NCBI GenBank assembly: GCA_026826555.1
Contig: JAKSZT010054399.1
Span: 3,208,835 to 3,272,834, forward strand
Source of the DNA: Tolypeutes matacus
Lineage: Eukaryota; Chordata; Mammalia; Cingulata; Chlamyphoridae
Length of the DNA stretch: 64,000 nucleotides
Direction of reading: 5' to 3'
Both the position numbers and the translations under genes were made by a program. The notes beneath the pieces were generated by a model. It was not told the DNA's origin, did no database searches, and saw only the letters and a program-made list of their open reading frames with translations. Of the stretch, positions 44,056-55,850 are shown in pieces (position 1 is the first letter of the stretch; each line of letters begins with the position of its first letter).

Positions 44056-46150
44056 ATTCCTTTTTTTTATTATTATTGATTTTCATAAAAATATCAACAA
44101 ATATTGGAGTCTGCCAATGTTTACTTCATAAGGATGGCATTTTATCGTTCTCTCAGTCTAATGAGATAAGGGCTATGTGGAGAGATGGGTAATAAGCCTA
44201 ACTGGGAGGAAGAAAGAAAAAAGCAATGTGCACAACTACGGGCATAATCAACTCAGGTTGTGGAAGCCAATGGAAACTTAGTTAGGCCCAGATATAAATA
44301 TTTTGTACTCTTCTGCCAGGCACTGTAGTTTATTACAGGAACCATGGTTTAGAAATTCACAGGCAAATGGTATAAATTTGAGAACATAAGTTGGACCCCT
44401 TCCCATTCCAATAAGCAGTCACAGGTGTGGTTTTCATGAAATTGTATATTTAGGGATGGGGAAGAAGGGAGGGGAGAGAATTGCATGTTCTGAGCAAACT
44501 GTATTTGCATACACATTATGCATGTGCTCAACACACACTTGTGCAAAAATGATTAAATATGTTCTGTGTTGGCAGCTTCTTACTGTGCTCCCTTAAAGCA
44601 GGAATAGCAAATAGGTTCACTTTGCATGTCAAATCCAATCAATTTGTCATGGCTGTTGAAGCACTGTGTTGAGAAAGATTCAGAGGTTGTATCTGGGCCC
44701 GTTCAACACATTTTTATTTTGTGCCTACTATATCCCAGGCTGCTAGATTTTAAAACTCCAGGGCATACATTCCCATAGAATACAATACAACTGGTGCCAC
44801 CTGATATTGTACAACCCAACAGATCTGAGTGCTAAACTCCGGGACCTGGGGCCTAGAAAGAGGATAGGGGACTGATTTGCAATATCTGTGACAGGATCAG
44901 ACAGGCAGTGGGGAGAGGGAGTAGGGTATGTTACCGCATTTGCATCATATATCTCTCATTTCTAGTGATGAACCATCAAACTTATGCCTACCATACCATA
45001 TTACAAACTAACATGTTTCGTTCATCTGAACAATTCAATGCTGTGTCATGGAAATATTTATAATTGGGACAGGGAAAGGTAAAAAGTAATAATAAAATGA
45101 AAGAACTGTCTTACTCTGATAGAATAATTTCGGTGCTCTTGAATGTTTTGCCATCATTTTTATGAAAGACCAGGGTATACTGATATTCCTTGTAGCGTGA
45201 GTTCCATTTCTGTTTTTCCCTTCTACTCCCAAGTAACTTGTTCATTTGGGTGTCTTAGCTAATCTCACAGAGGCATCCACCCATGCCCATTGAATCCTAG
45301 GGTTGGAAGGAAGCTCAAGGACCTTTGTGGAGCTTTCTGCTGCCTTCTGCCTTTGGCGGTGTCCTATCCCAGACAGAGTGCACGTTTGTTTTTCCCTAGC
45401 AAAATTCCAGGTGAGACGACCCCACAGGCTCCAGGTCTCCCTCTTCTCTGCAGTATTTGAGAGAAATTCCTTGAAAGGTGGTGGCCTGGGGTATGAGAGA
45501 AGGGTTAAACCATGTGCATTTGAATCCTCCATTCTTCCCCCAAACCTCTGATTCATTAGGATGAGGAGTAAAGCAGACAAAATGCTTGTTTCGAGGAAGA
45601 GAAGATATAAACCAAATTTGATGACAATCTCATAACCTGAGCCCCTTTAATGCTTAGAAATACCAAAATTTCCTCTGTCTTTTCCTAAGCCTACTTAAAA
45701 TCTATAGATATGAAGAAGCCTAATAAATTATTAAAAAGTCTCTTAGTTTGGTTTTTTTATGTGTCTTATGACTGTGCCATTTAAGGGGATGCTATCTAGT
45801 CACACAACCACCACTCAGCTATAAAAGCTACTGGGAATTCTTTTTCATTCATTTCTTTAACTTGCATTTTTAGGCACAACTGTAAACAGGCAGACACAGC
45901 CATGACCCTCGGAAAGCTCAGTGCGCCCAGATGAGTGGGAGGCAATCACAGGAGCAAGCTGTGCTGGGAGATGCCCAGGGTGCAGGGGAAGCACGTGGGA
46001 AGGCACCTTCCCCTGGCTTGGGTAACAGGGAAGTCTTCTTAGGGGATTTAACAGCAAGATCGAGACCGGAAGAACAATTTCCCACCTCCAGGTCTTGGTT
46101 CAGAGGAAAAGAAAACATCTCAAAAGCCTTAAAAATGTGTTTGCCAACCG
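44056..46150. other. intergenic, no recognised feature
   Basis: About 2.1 kb of mostly A/T-rich DNA. Two overlapping opposite-strand frames at 45.24-45.58 kb (112 and 82 codons) are not supported by known motifs. Confidence 0.4.
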
Positions 46151-46253
46151 TGTTTTTTGTTTGAACCAGCAGCTCCGTTTCTAGAATATTTCCTAAAGAA
46201 CTAATCAGACAAGTACACAAACATGTAGGTACAAGAATGTTCATCTCAGCCCT

Positions 46254-46356
46254 AGTTAAAATAGGAGAGAGGGGCAGACAGTCAGAGATGGAGAGGGAGA
46301 GAAGGAGGAGGAGGAGAAAGACAGAAAGAGGAAGGAGGAGGAGGAGGAAGTAACAG
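46254..46356. repeat. (GA)/(GAGGAG) purine-rich expansion
   Basis: GAGAGGGG, GAGGAGGAG and AAGGAGGAG units sit inside the L1 ORF2 tail between 'cctagttaaaatagg' and 'aacagaaacacatag'. This produces a Leu/Ser-rich antisense frame of 161 codons that is not a gene. Confidence 0.8.
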
Positions 46357-46902
46357 AAACACATAGATAATAACAGGAGTTGGGTAACTAAAGCAGTATA
46401 CATTCATGTGACTGAATATAAATGCAGCCATTAAAAGTCACCTTATAATAAATACTTGGAGTTGAAATCTAGCATATAGGTTACTAGGAGGTAAGATGAG
46501 GGCTGAGAAGGTATACTGATGCTTAATGTATGCAGAATTTTTAGTTAACTTGACAGTAAAAGTGTGGAAATGGATAGGATTGATGGTAACACACTATAGT
46601 GAGTATAACACAGCTGGCTTATAAGTGGGATTGTGGCTGAAAGGGGTAGTCTAGGGATGTAAATGTCAATTGAAAGAAAGCTACAGAATAATCTAGGGAA
46701 CCCAGAGGTGGATGAGAACTGTGGTTGATAGCACAAATACAAGAATGTTCTTCTGTGAACTAGAACAAAAGTATGTCACTATTACAAGGTAGTAAGAATA
46801 TGGAGATGCATGGGAAAATGCAGTTAATATAACTTATGAACTATAGTTAGCAGCAATATTATAATATTCTTGCATCAATGTTAAAGAAGGTACTGTGTTA
46901 GT

Positions 46903-46917
46903 AATAGGGGGTTATGG
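46903..46917. repeat. target-site duplication, left copy
   Basis: aatagggggttatgg, with a diverged match aatagaggggtatgg at 47350-47364 (13 of 15). Confidence 0.75.
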
Positions 46918-47349
46918 GGAAGTGGATATGGCTCTAGTGGCTGGGCATCCTTCTATCGTATGGAAGGACCTGAGTTTGATCCCTGGGACCTCCTGGTAAA
47001 ATAAAAATTAAAAAAAAAGGCAAGCAGGCGAGCCGGGTCTGAGCGGTGAGTCACACAGCAAGATGATGACACAACAAAAGAGAGGTGCAGGGGAGAGCCA
47101 AGGTGATACGCGCCAGAACCCAGGAACTGAGGTGGCGCAAGTGACAGGGTGCCTCTCTCCCACATGGAGGTCCCTAGGATCAAATCCCGGTGAAGACTGG
47201 AGGAGAAAAATGAGAAGAGAAGGCAAGAAACAGATACAGAAGGTCACCCAGTGAATGGACACAGACAGCAACGGGGGTGGGGGGGAGCGACACACACTCA
47301 TAGAACTGTACCCCAAAAAAGAAAAAATAAAGTCAATTAGAAAAAAAAT
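46918..47349 (+). mobile_element. DAS-type SINE, dimeric, plus strand
   Basis: First head 46918-47000 with B-box relic 'gagtttgatccctgg' and an A-rich linker (about 46998-47020). Second head about 47120-47190 with 'aggatcaaatcccgg'. Then a shared 3' body and A-rich end. Both B boxes are less consensus-like than in the 35406 copy and the duplication is diverged, so this is an older copy. It sits in the L1 3'UTR. Confidence 0.88.
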
Positions 47350-47364
47350 AATAGAGGGGTATGG
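47350..47364. repeat. target-site duplication, right copy
   Basis: Diverged partner of 46903-46917. Confidence 0.75.
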
Positions 47365-47629
47365 AAAAAATATACCAAATGTATGCTATAAACCATAGTG
47401 GTAATAGTCTGAATATGTTCTCTCATAATCTGTAACAAACGTTCCGCAACAACGCAAGGTATTGGTGGAGGGGTGATGTATGGGAATTGTGCACTTTATG
47501 CACGATTGTTTTGTAAGCTCACAGCTTCTCAAAAAGTGTATTTTAAAAATCATCTTATAGAATAAGATTTTTTGATATGTGAAAATACTCACAGTAACAG
47601 GAAACATCAGACTACAAAAAGATGAACCA

Positions 47630-47805
47630 CTTTCTAGGGACTCAGCGGTGGCCCATGGACCACGGCCTCAGTACCCCCAGAACTTGTTAGAATGCTGGAC
47701 CTCGGGCCCCAGCCTAGACATGCCAAACCAGAACCTGCGTTTTGACAAGAGCCGGAAATCCTCTGCGTGCACATTAAAGTCTGAGAAGCACTTTGTCTAA
47801 ACTAC
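47630..47805. mobile_element. MER5-like hAT DNA transposon fossil
   Basis: 'ggtggcccatggaccacggc', 'ccccagaacttgttagaatg', 'ctcgggccccagcctagaca' and 'ttaaagtctgagaagcactt' are the blocks of a short hAT element, broadly related to the one at 39715. Confidence 0.65.
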
Positions 47806-48390
47806 AGACTGCTATTGTTCTACGGTTACCTTTCCACCGGTCCAAAGCGTTACGAGAAAAATAAAGGTGATGTATTGCGTTTTCCTACAAAGCTCAATAT
47901 ATATAATTTGGACTAATGTTCTTTACTCCGAGATTATAATCTTGCTTTTATGGTGTTAAAAAAATCCTTTTTTCTGCTACGATCATGGTACGAATTTTGA
48001 ACGGTAGCTTTGTTAGTTTTCCTGATGTTTTAGTGGCCCTGGCTGGCAAAATAAACATTTGGTACGGTGATCCTGTGTGCTGTTTCTGAAATTTTACTAG
48101 GAAATCTGGGAATCATGAGGAAGGCTAAAACACGGCATTTTCAAGTAAAATATGATGTGTGGATGTGTTCTGGGGTGTGTGTGGGTAAATTACACGGAAA
48201 CGGCGGTTCCCCGTGGGAAGAGGGACTACTGATATGTCAGCGTTTTCTTTTCTGCTCTTTGGGCTCATCCAAGTTTCCTGCATTTAGCAGTTTTGTTTTT
48301 GTTTTTTTAAGGTAAAGTAGAAGTTGGAGTGGAGGAGCCTACAAATCGCAGGGATTTGTTCTCACTAGCATAGGAACCTGCCCCCCCCGG
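47806..48390. other. intergenic, no recognised feature
   Basis: A/T-rich, with a short C-run at 48371-48378. Nothing recognised. Confidence 0.4.
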
Positions 48391-48394
48391 GGGC

Positions 48395-48600
48395 TATGGC
48401 TATGCCCGTGGACTGGCAGCCAATCTGCCTGCGTTCTAGTCCCAGCGCCACCATGTAGGAGGTGGGAAACCCTGGGCAAGTTGCTTAATGTCTTCGCACC
48501 TCAGTTTCCTTTCCTATAAGATGGGGTGGGGTGGGGTGCTCCTACCACAGGCCAAAAACATTGTTTTGTTGAACGAATAAGTGAGTGAATGAATGAATGC
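48395..48600 (+). repeat. MIR SINE, plus orientation
   Basis: 'tgcctgcgttctagtcccag' head, 'gggcaagttgcttaatgtct' and 'cacctcagtttcctttccta' core, then a GGGGT-rich patch (48522-48538) and 'gaataagtgagtgaatgaat' end. Confidence 0.65.
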
Positions 48601-49801
48601 ACTTGCAGCTTTGGGAGAGACAAACTTCATCAGTTTCGTCAGAAAAGTTATGTATCTTCTTCAGATATGTGATTTCCTCCCAAATAGGGTTTTTTTTTTC
48701 CCCTAAATGGGAAACCAAACTCCCAGAGAGATGCGTGGTTCCCAGTACTGGCCAGGGTAAGCCCATCTGACATCGGGTGCATTTACAGAGTCAGAACTAA
48801 AGAGACGACCCTACAGAGACAGCTTCCTGAGTATGCCTGTGAGGTGCCCACCTATTGCCTCCTCCACCCGCGGGACCTCCTCCTTGAGGGGAAGTGAGCA
48901 TCATCTACACATGGGACGAGAGAGTACAAGGCAATCCTTTTCCAAGCCTTCCGAGGCAGCCTCCAATCTCTGAATCGTACACTTAGGCTACAAATTCCCT
49001 TTTTCATAGAGTGATGCAGACCTTTCCTTGTGCACGTTCAGGAACACATTTGTAACACTCACTAGCTGACTTAGAGACCATGCAGGGAGAAAACACGTGC
49101 TCAGTGATTATTTCCAGGATCTCTGCAAACCCAACTCCTTAACACTTAGCCTATAAAATGAAAGCTTCTGCGTGCACTCATAGGGAGGAAAAAGCTGTCA
49201 TTTGGATATTTCAGCCTGAAAATAATTACAGCCTCCTGAAAAATTCAAACTGAGGCCAAAGCTGAAGTTGTTATTTGGATTAGCAAGAAAATTGCTTCAG
49301 TCCTTCCTTCAGTCGGCAGTCACCCATGAATGAAGCCTAGAGTGACATCTCCTGCTATTAGTTTTATCTTTCAATGGTGGACTTGGGAGTTAAACTTGTT
49401 CAGCAGTGAAGACCGTTTTGAAAGCACATGTAAGTGGAAAACTCCAAACAATCAGAACCAAGAGCAACTTTTAAAGTTTCACAAGTGTAGAGTAGGAAAT
49501 TTGGCTAATATGGTAACATCCATTTTACTGGTCGTGCTTTTTATTTCAAGCTACAGGCAGGCTTTGTAAGAACGTGAAAATCAATACAAAAGGTTTGTCG
49601 GGGGTGACATGTTTGTTAATGTTTTATTGATTATACTATTGGTTGTAAATTTTCTAACTTAATAAAGCTCAAGATTTTTTTTTGCAGCAAGAGACAGAGG
49701 TTATTTCATTAACTGGCAACTGAATGCAAACTACTAACATGACACATTGTGACTGCTTCAAAGTGACACCCAATTCATCATTCTCCAAGTGGGCATGATG
49801 T

Positions 49802-49834
<33 letters not shown>

Positions 49835-50300
49835 CCCAGAATATTATGCCACTGAAAGAATAAGGCAAGGGAAGTCTGATATAAAAAGGAAAAGCATCTA
49901 TCTACACACTAGCACTTAATACTAACAGAAGCTGGCAATATCTACTTAATACTAAATGAAAGGCTGACTATTCACAGAGCTGTTTTCTTTATGAAAGGAA
50001 ATTAGGAATAGGCTCTTTAAAAGCTAAGCCAAATTACCAATGCCCATAATTCAGCCAGCGTTTGTAAAAAAAATTTCATGATAATCTGCTTTCTATGTCC
50101 AGAATTAAAACGGTATGACTTAACCCAACTACCTTGGGAAATAACAATTATTTATTCAACATATATAAAATGTGTCACATAAATCCACTCCAGCAACGAC
50201 TGGCATTGCCTTTCCCAGACCTGTTCAGTTCTTTTTATACATATTGTATATTCACTGAGAAAGTCCTGAACTAAAATGACTCGATGTTCCTCATTATCAT
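48601..50300. other. intergenic; candidate conserved block
   Basis: Mostly repeat-free. 49160-49310 has balanced composition and no repeat signature ('tgaaaataattacagcctcc' near 49216), as often seen in conserved non-coding elements. A (TC)n(AC)n microsatellite lies at 49803-49834. Confidence 0.35.
49803..49834. repeat. compound (TC)11(AC)5 microsatellite
   Basis: A clean TC run switches to AC at 49825. The compound dinucleotide repeat is likely length-variable. Confidence 0.9.
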
Positions 50301-50452
50301 GTTAGTTCTGATTATCTTTTTTTTTTTTTTTTACTTTTTTTTCATTAGAGAGGTTGTACGTTTACATAGAAATCATGCAGAAAATACAGAGTTCCCATTT
50401 ACACTTCTACCATTACTAACATCTTGCATTAGTTTGGTAACTTTGTTAAAAC

Positions 50453-50462
50453 TGATGAGAGA
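50453..50462. repeat. target-site duplication, left copy
   Basis: tgatgagaga, matching tgatgaaaga at 52306-52315 at nine of ten positions. Confidence 0.75.
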
Positions 50463-52305
50463 CCACAAATCTACTTGAGCTAACAAATGAGTTCAGCAAA
50501 GTGTCAGGATACAAGGTCAACACGCAAAAATGAGTAATGTTTTTGTACACTAGTACTGAACAATCCAAGGAGGAAATCAGGGGGAAAATTCCATTTTCAA
50601 TAGCAACAAAAAGACTCAAATACATAGGAATTAATTTAACCAAGAAGTACAAGACCTATACACAGAAAACTACAAACAGTGCTAAAAGAAATTTAAAAAG
50701 ATCTAAAAAAATGGAAAGACATTCCATGTTCATGGATTGGAAGAATAAATATCATGAAGATATAAATCTTACCTAAACTGATTTATAGATTCAATGCAAT
50801 ACTAATCAAAATCCCAACAGCTTACTTTACAGAATTAGAAAAGTCAATTAAGCAAATTCATTTGGAAGGGTAAGTGCACCTGAATAGCCAAAAGCATTCT
50901 AAAAAAGAAGAACAACATCAGAAGAATTTCACTGACTGATCTTGAAACATATTACAAAGCTACAGTGGTCAAAACAGCATGGTACTGGCATAAAGATAGA
51001 CACATCGATCAGTGGAATAGAATTGAGAATCCAGAAATATACCCTCACCTATACAGTCAACTGGTTTTTGACAAACCTACCAAGTCCATGTTAACAGGGC
51101 AAAACAGTCTCTTCAACAAATGGTGTTGGGAGAACTGAATATCTTTAACCAAAAGAATGAAAGACGACCCCTATCTCACCCCCTATACAAGAATCAACTC
51201 AAAATGGATCAGAGATCTAAATATAAAAGCCAGGACCATAAAACTACTAGAAGAAAATGTGGGGAAACATCTTCAAGACCAGGTAGTATGTGGTGGTTTC
51301 TTGGACCTTACTCCCAAAGCATGTGCAACAAAAGAAAAAATAGATAAATGGGACCTCCTTAAAATTAAACACTTTTGCACCTCACAGGACTTTGTCAAAA
51401 GGGTGAAAAGCAGCCAACTCAATGGGAAAAAATATTTGGAAATCACATATCCAATAAGGGTTTAATATCCAGGATATATAAAGAGATGTTACAACTCAAC
51501 AGTAAAAAGACAAATGACCCAATTAAAAAATGGGCAAAAGACTTGAATAGACATTTGCTCAAAGAAGAAATACAAATGGCAAAAAAAAAAACACATGAAG
51601 AAATGATCAACATCACTAATGATTAGGGAAATGCAAATCAAAACTACCATGAGATATCATTTCACACCTATCAGAATGGCCACTATTAAAAAGACAGAGA
51701 ACTACAAGTGTTGGAGAGGATGTGGAGAGATAGGAACACTTCTTCACTGTTGGTGGGAATGCAGAATGGTACAGCCACTATGGAGGACAGTTTGGCAGTT
51801 CCTAAAGAAGTTGAATATAGACTTGCCGTGTGACCCGGAAATACCACTACTGGGTATATACCCAGAAGAACTGAGAGCAGTGACACGAACAGACATCTGC
51901 ACACTGATGTTCATAGCCACATTATTCACCATTGCCAAAAGTTGGAAACAACCCAGGTGTCCATCAACAGACGAATGGATAAACAAATTGTGGTCTATTC
52001 ACACGATAGAATATTATGCAGCTGTAAGAAGAAATGAAGTCATGAAGCATATGACAACATGGATGAACCTGGAGGACATTATATTGAGTGAAGCAAACCA
52101 GACACAAAAGGACAAATACTGTATGATCGTGTTACTATGAACCAAATATATTGTGTAACATATTGTTTGACTCAAAAAAATTTTATATGTATCTGGTACA
52201 TTTATTTAATTGAGAAATCTATGTACTTATTCATCTATGTTTACTTTTTAGTTTTTAATTGTTTATATATTCAATTATTAAATGTACAAAATAAAGTTTA
52301 AAAAA
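50463..52305 (+). mobile_element. 5'-truncated L1 LINE, plus strand
   Basis: 1.84 kb, starting within the ORF2 reverse-transcriptase domain and running to the 3'UTR and A-rich end. Its 3'UTR is the same type as the tail-only copy at 27227. It is inserted into an older L1 3'UTR of opposite orientation, with a 10-bp flanking duplication (one mismatch). Confidence 0.88.
50466..52140 (+). pseudogene. L1 ORF2 C-terminal part, broken
   Basis: About 560 codons of the C-terminal ORF2 region, starting after the RT catalytic core at a Glu-Phe-Ser-Lys-Val block. Several frame breaks separate pieces at 50537-50776, 51120-51465, 51375-51626 and 51619-52140. The last piece (173 codons) is intact to the natural stop at 52138-52140. 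It holds the C-x3-C-x7-H-x4-C knuckle (51709-51762) and the conserved Pro-Ser-Thr-Asp-Glu-Trp block. It has no start, promoter or endonuclease and cannot function. Confidence 0.85.
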
Positions 52306-52315
52306 TGATGAAAGA
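52306..52315. repeat. target-site duplication, right copy
   Basis: Right copy; the first bases of the resumed older L1 3'UTR. Confidence 0.75.
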
Positions 52316-52539
52316 ATATTATTATAATTGTACTATTAACTATAGTCCATTGTTTACATTTGAGTTCCCTGTTTGTGTTGTACAGTCCTATGTTGTTGTT
52401 GTTGTTTTAATTTTATTCTAGTAACATATAGAAAACCTAAAAGTTCACCTTTTAGCCATGTTCAAGTATATAATTCAGTGTTGTTAATTTCAATCAAGTA
52501 CAAAGTTGTTAGACTTAAAGCAAGTACCAATGAACCGTC

Positions 52540-53158
52540 AGTAAAAACAAGACTTTCCCTCTACTAATACAAATATTTTAGGAAGGAAAACAGAGCTTAC
52601 TTAGCTCTATTTTTTTTTTCCCTACCATAGTTTTTTTTCCTACCATAAACCCCAATACACAGTATTCTATGTTTTGCAGCATTCCTAGAACTATATCATG
52701 GCATTCAGTTTAGAAGGGAAGTGGGTTCGCAGTTTGCCACAGAGGAACTCAGATCTCACACCTGCCAACCTGTGAAAATGCCTTTGAAATCATAAAACGT
52801 GCTGCGTGATTGGTAATCACCTGTTTCCGTCCTGCTCACTTGCCATAGTAATACCTAAACTGGCATTATTTTTTCATCTTCTTCCAAACTTCCTTCTTGG
52901 AAAATGATTTAAATAATTGTTTTGTAGTCACAAAAGCCTCTTGAATCACTAACTCTTCCAAGAAATTGTAAAGATTCTCATGGAACTGCTTCAATAAAGC
53001 ATTTATTTCCTCCGAAGAATGGTTGAAGGAGAAGAATTATCCTCCCAAGCACTAATTTTCCCAATTACCATCAGTGGGTTTTCTCTCTACCTGCCAGGTT
53101 AATAACCAGCCTGTTTTATACCCCCTGACCGTATAAAAAGTCTCCTTATCTGGTAATT

Positions 53159-53160
<2 letters not shown>
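52540..53160. other. intergenic, A/T-rich
   Basis: A duplicated 'tttttttcc(c)taccata' motif occurs at about 52611-52645. No gene or larger repeat was recognised. Confidence 0.4.

Positions 53161-53163
<3 letters not shown>

Positions 53164-53205
<42 letters not shown>
53164..53205. repeat. (CT)21 microsatellite
   Basis: Forty-two bases of perfect CT dinucleotides. Probably length-polymorphic. Confidence 0.95.
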
Positions 53206-53209
<4 letters not shown>

Positions 53210-53918
53210 TATTTTTAACATGTCCTTTCAAACCATTTCCAACTCTCTAATGGAGTTCTCTTATGAATGTCTCAAAATTTTCTTCCATTCTAAATCTTAC
53301 ATAATCTATTCCAAATTCACAACAGTACCCCCAATTAATAAAAACTTCCCTGAAGCATGGGTTCTTTACCTTTCCACCAATTTTAAAGTCTCTCCTAGTC
53401 GCTTCCTACAATATATGGAAAATAATTTTAAAATGAAAAAAGAATTCTGTTAATATATAACCATGAAACCAGATTCTCTTTGGGCTAAATTAATGCTTCC
53501 TGGGAAAAGCCTTTCTTTCTTTTTCTCTTTTCTTTTTTGTACAGCTTTGTACCTTTTAAAAAATTAGTTTAAAAAAACTAAAATGTAAAAACATCCATAT
53601 AAATGATATAAAACTACACAAACATCAAAGGAATAAATTCAAGAACACAGGATTCTGGGTGTCCTTTCCTTGGGTAGAGGCCTGATGGACTGCCCTGGGA
53701 ATGATAAGACAATAGTTATCAAGATCCTAGTTTTACACTGAGTGATGGTTCACAGATGCTTATTAAATGAAAGAAATGAATGAATGAACAAGGGCAGACA
53801 TAGAACCAAGATTCTATGTGAGCCATGAACCAAGATTATGATTAATGCAAATCTGGGGGGGGGGGACAAAGTAAGGAAAAATAAATGCATAGGCAAATTT
53901 TAAATATCTGGAAACTAA
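53210..53918. other. intergenic, A/T-rich
   Basis: A 77-codon frame at 53220-53453 follows the CT repeat and has no known motif. A (GAAT)-like patch lies at 53770-53790, and a G-run at 53857-53866. Nothing else was recognised. Confidence 0.4.
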
Positions 53919-53924
53919 CAAATT

Positions 53925-54420
53925 ACCCTCCAAGATGGCAGTACAAATATGTGATCAGCTTTTGTGGTAATTCCCCATTTCCTTTGAAACTCACCATCCC
54001 ATTTTGAAAACTGATCTAGTTTTGATCTCCGTATCTGATTAGGAATGATTTGAGCATATTTTTTATGTTTACTGGTCATTTTTATTTTCTGTTCTATGAA
54101 TTGACACTTTTTACCCACTTTTCTGTTGGCTTCTTAAAAATTGATTTGTAGACATCTTTATATATCTGAACATTTATCTGTTATCTGTTTTACTATACAC
54201 ATAAGGTCCCAGGCTACAGCCTGTCATTCAGCACATAAGTTTTAATTTTGTTATTGTTAAATTTGTGTGCATTGTCTTGTTTTCTATGTGTCTTTTAGGA
54301 GGCATTTCCTACCCACAAGGTTAAAAACATGGTCTCTTATATTTCTTCATTTACTTAAAAATATATATTTTTGTAACTGCTATGAAGTAAGGAAATATCT
54401 TTACTTTTCATTAAGAGGGA
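53925..54420 (-). mobile_element. old L1 ORF2 3' fragment, minus strand
   Basis: 'tttgagcatattttttatgt', 'tgacactttttacccacttt', 'tttgtagacatctttatata' and 'taggaggcatttcctaccca' are the familiar reversed L1 blocks. Strongly diverged; older than the other L1 copies. Confidence 0.65.
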
Positions 54421-54484
54421 AACCAGTGCTCCTGATATAATTTCTCTAAAAGATCTGTGTAAATCTCAAATCCGTGGAGGGAAT

Positions 54485-54665
54485 TTGGAGGCACAGAATG
54501 TTAGAGCCAAAAACAACCTGAGAAAGCATCCTGATCAGCTTCTAATGTGTCAGGAAATGGACCTGGGGTCCCGAATGATTCAGTGACCCACTCACGTTTG
54601 GTAGCGACAGAATCAGGCTACCTGCCTCCCAGCTCCAGTCTCTCTCCTGCCCCACACTGCCTATT
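54485..54665 (-). repeat. MIR-type repeat, minus orientation
   Basis: 'gttagagccaaaaacaacct', 'aatggacctggggtcccgaa', then 'caggctacctgcctcccagc' is a reversed MIR-type order; the head is degenerate. Confidence 0.45.
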
Positions 54666-55415
54666 GCTTGATTATGCCTCCTGAATTCCATGTGCACTCC
54701 TTGAAACAGTTAAAATAATGATTCTAGGCTGCTTCCCTGCACTGACTGTGTATGTACACACACATGTGCATGCATGAGAGTGTGTTTGGCACAAAAGCTC
54801 TTTGCATTATACTGCTTCATTTAGATTTGCATATCAAGGTCCAGGCCCCTAGCTTAAAATGGTAAAGGAGAACGGCAGGAATTTGATTGAAAAAGAGTAA
54901 GAACATGATTCATGGAGACTTCATGGATTTTTTAACCAAGCAAGGCAATCAGTCTACTTGGTTAAGAAAGAGCAAGAGAGCTCGGTTGTCCTTGGCTGGG
55001 GGAATGAGCAGTAGGCCATATGTCCATCTCAACAGCCTTTGAAATAAATGGAACAGGCAAATGCAAGACATGTTTGGGGGGAAAAGTGACTGATTCCAGA
55101 GCAATCCACACCCACCCCTCAATAGGTGGAATTTTGGCTTTCTTAAAGTGCTCCACAGAAGGCAAACACTCACTTTGAGTTTTCTTGCTCAGAGATTAAA
55201 ATATAAGGTTCACACTGCCCTCTGTCCATGTTTCCCATACTGTAAGCAAGAGACAATTTTTCCCCTTCAACAGAACATCGTGAGATATCAAAAGAGGTGA
55301 GTTCATCTAAATGGGAATCCGTGTTGGGCAGAAGAAAGAGAAATAAATTCGTGGGGAACTAATTTAACTCCAACAGACAGTAAGGATACAGGGTTTCTGA
55401 AACTAGACTAGGTCT
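54666..55415. other. intergenic, no recognised feature
   Basis: A short T/G-rich run lies at 54745-54785. Two minus-strand frames at 54949-55173 overlap each other and have no known motif. Confidence 0.4.
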
Positions 55416-55419
55416 TTAG

Positions 55420-55850
55420 ACCTTGTATCATTCACAGAATAACAGAAACTCCAACAAACAATGGCTAAAAAGAAAAGGAATTTTTTCCTCGCATACTGAG
55501 AAGTCTGGAGACATGCAGTGCAAACTGGTGCAGCAGCTCAAGCATGTCCTCAGAACTCATGCCCTTTCTATTTTCCTCATTGCCATTTCCAGCATGTTGG
55601 CTTACAGCCTCATGGCCACAAGGTGGCTGCTGAAACACCAGGCATCACATTTGGTTTTAAGGGAGAAAGAATGATAGCAGGGTGGTACCAGTTGCATCCA
55701 TCTCTCTTGGAAAAGCATGCATAGAAACTAACCACTCAGAGGACTTTGGCTTGCCTTATTGGCCCAAACCATTTCTTATGACCACCTCCAGACAGAAGGG
55801 AAGCTCAGAACAAAGTACAGATGTTCCATTTTTGTAGCTGCTATGGTAGC
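55420..55850. repeat. old interspersed repeat, family unresolved
   Basis: 'actccaacaaacaatggcta', 'ttggcttacagcctcatggc' and 'acaaggtggctgctgaaaca' are known blocks of a diverged mammalian repeat. Possibly the same family as 19940-20300. Confidence 0.45.

Larger units (their letters stand above)
46160..47560 (+). mobile_element. old L1 3' end (ORF2 tail + 3'UTR), plus strand
   Basis: The ORF2 tail is recognisable in 'agaactaatcagacaagtac' (near 46198) and 'ataaatgcagccattaaaag' (near 46419). The 3'UTR runs from about 46440 to 47560 with blocks such as 'tatgaactatagttagcagc' and 'gcactttatgcacgattgtt'. Two insertions break it: a GA-rich expansion (46254-46356) and a dimeric SINE (46918-47349). 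No usable protein remains. Confidence 0.65.
50319..52535 (-). mobile_element. old L1 3'UTR, minus strand, interrupted by a younger L1
   Basis: The left half (50319-50462) has the reversed L1 3'UTR blocks 'aatacagagttcccatttac' and 'catcttgcattagtttggta'. The sequence resumes at 52306 with 'gaatattattataattgtac', 'ttaactatagtccattgttt' and 'tataattcagtgttgttaat'. The halves join in the expected order once 50463-52305 is removed. Confidence 0.7.

Noticed and set aside
45918..46403. 161-codon Leu/Ser-rich minus-strand frame resembling a membrane protein
   Set aside because: Its hydrophobic part is the antisense of the GA-rich expansion in an L1 remnant.
51619..52140. 173-codon plus-strand frame as a possible zinc-knuckle gene
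   Set aside because: It is the end of the truncated L1 ORF2; the L1 3'UTR follows directly.
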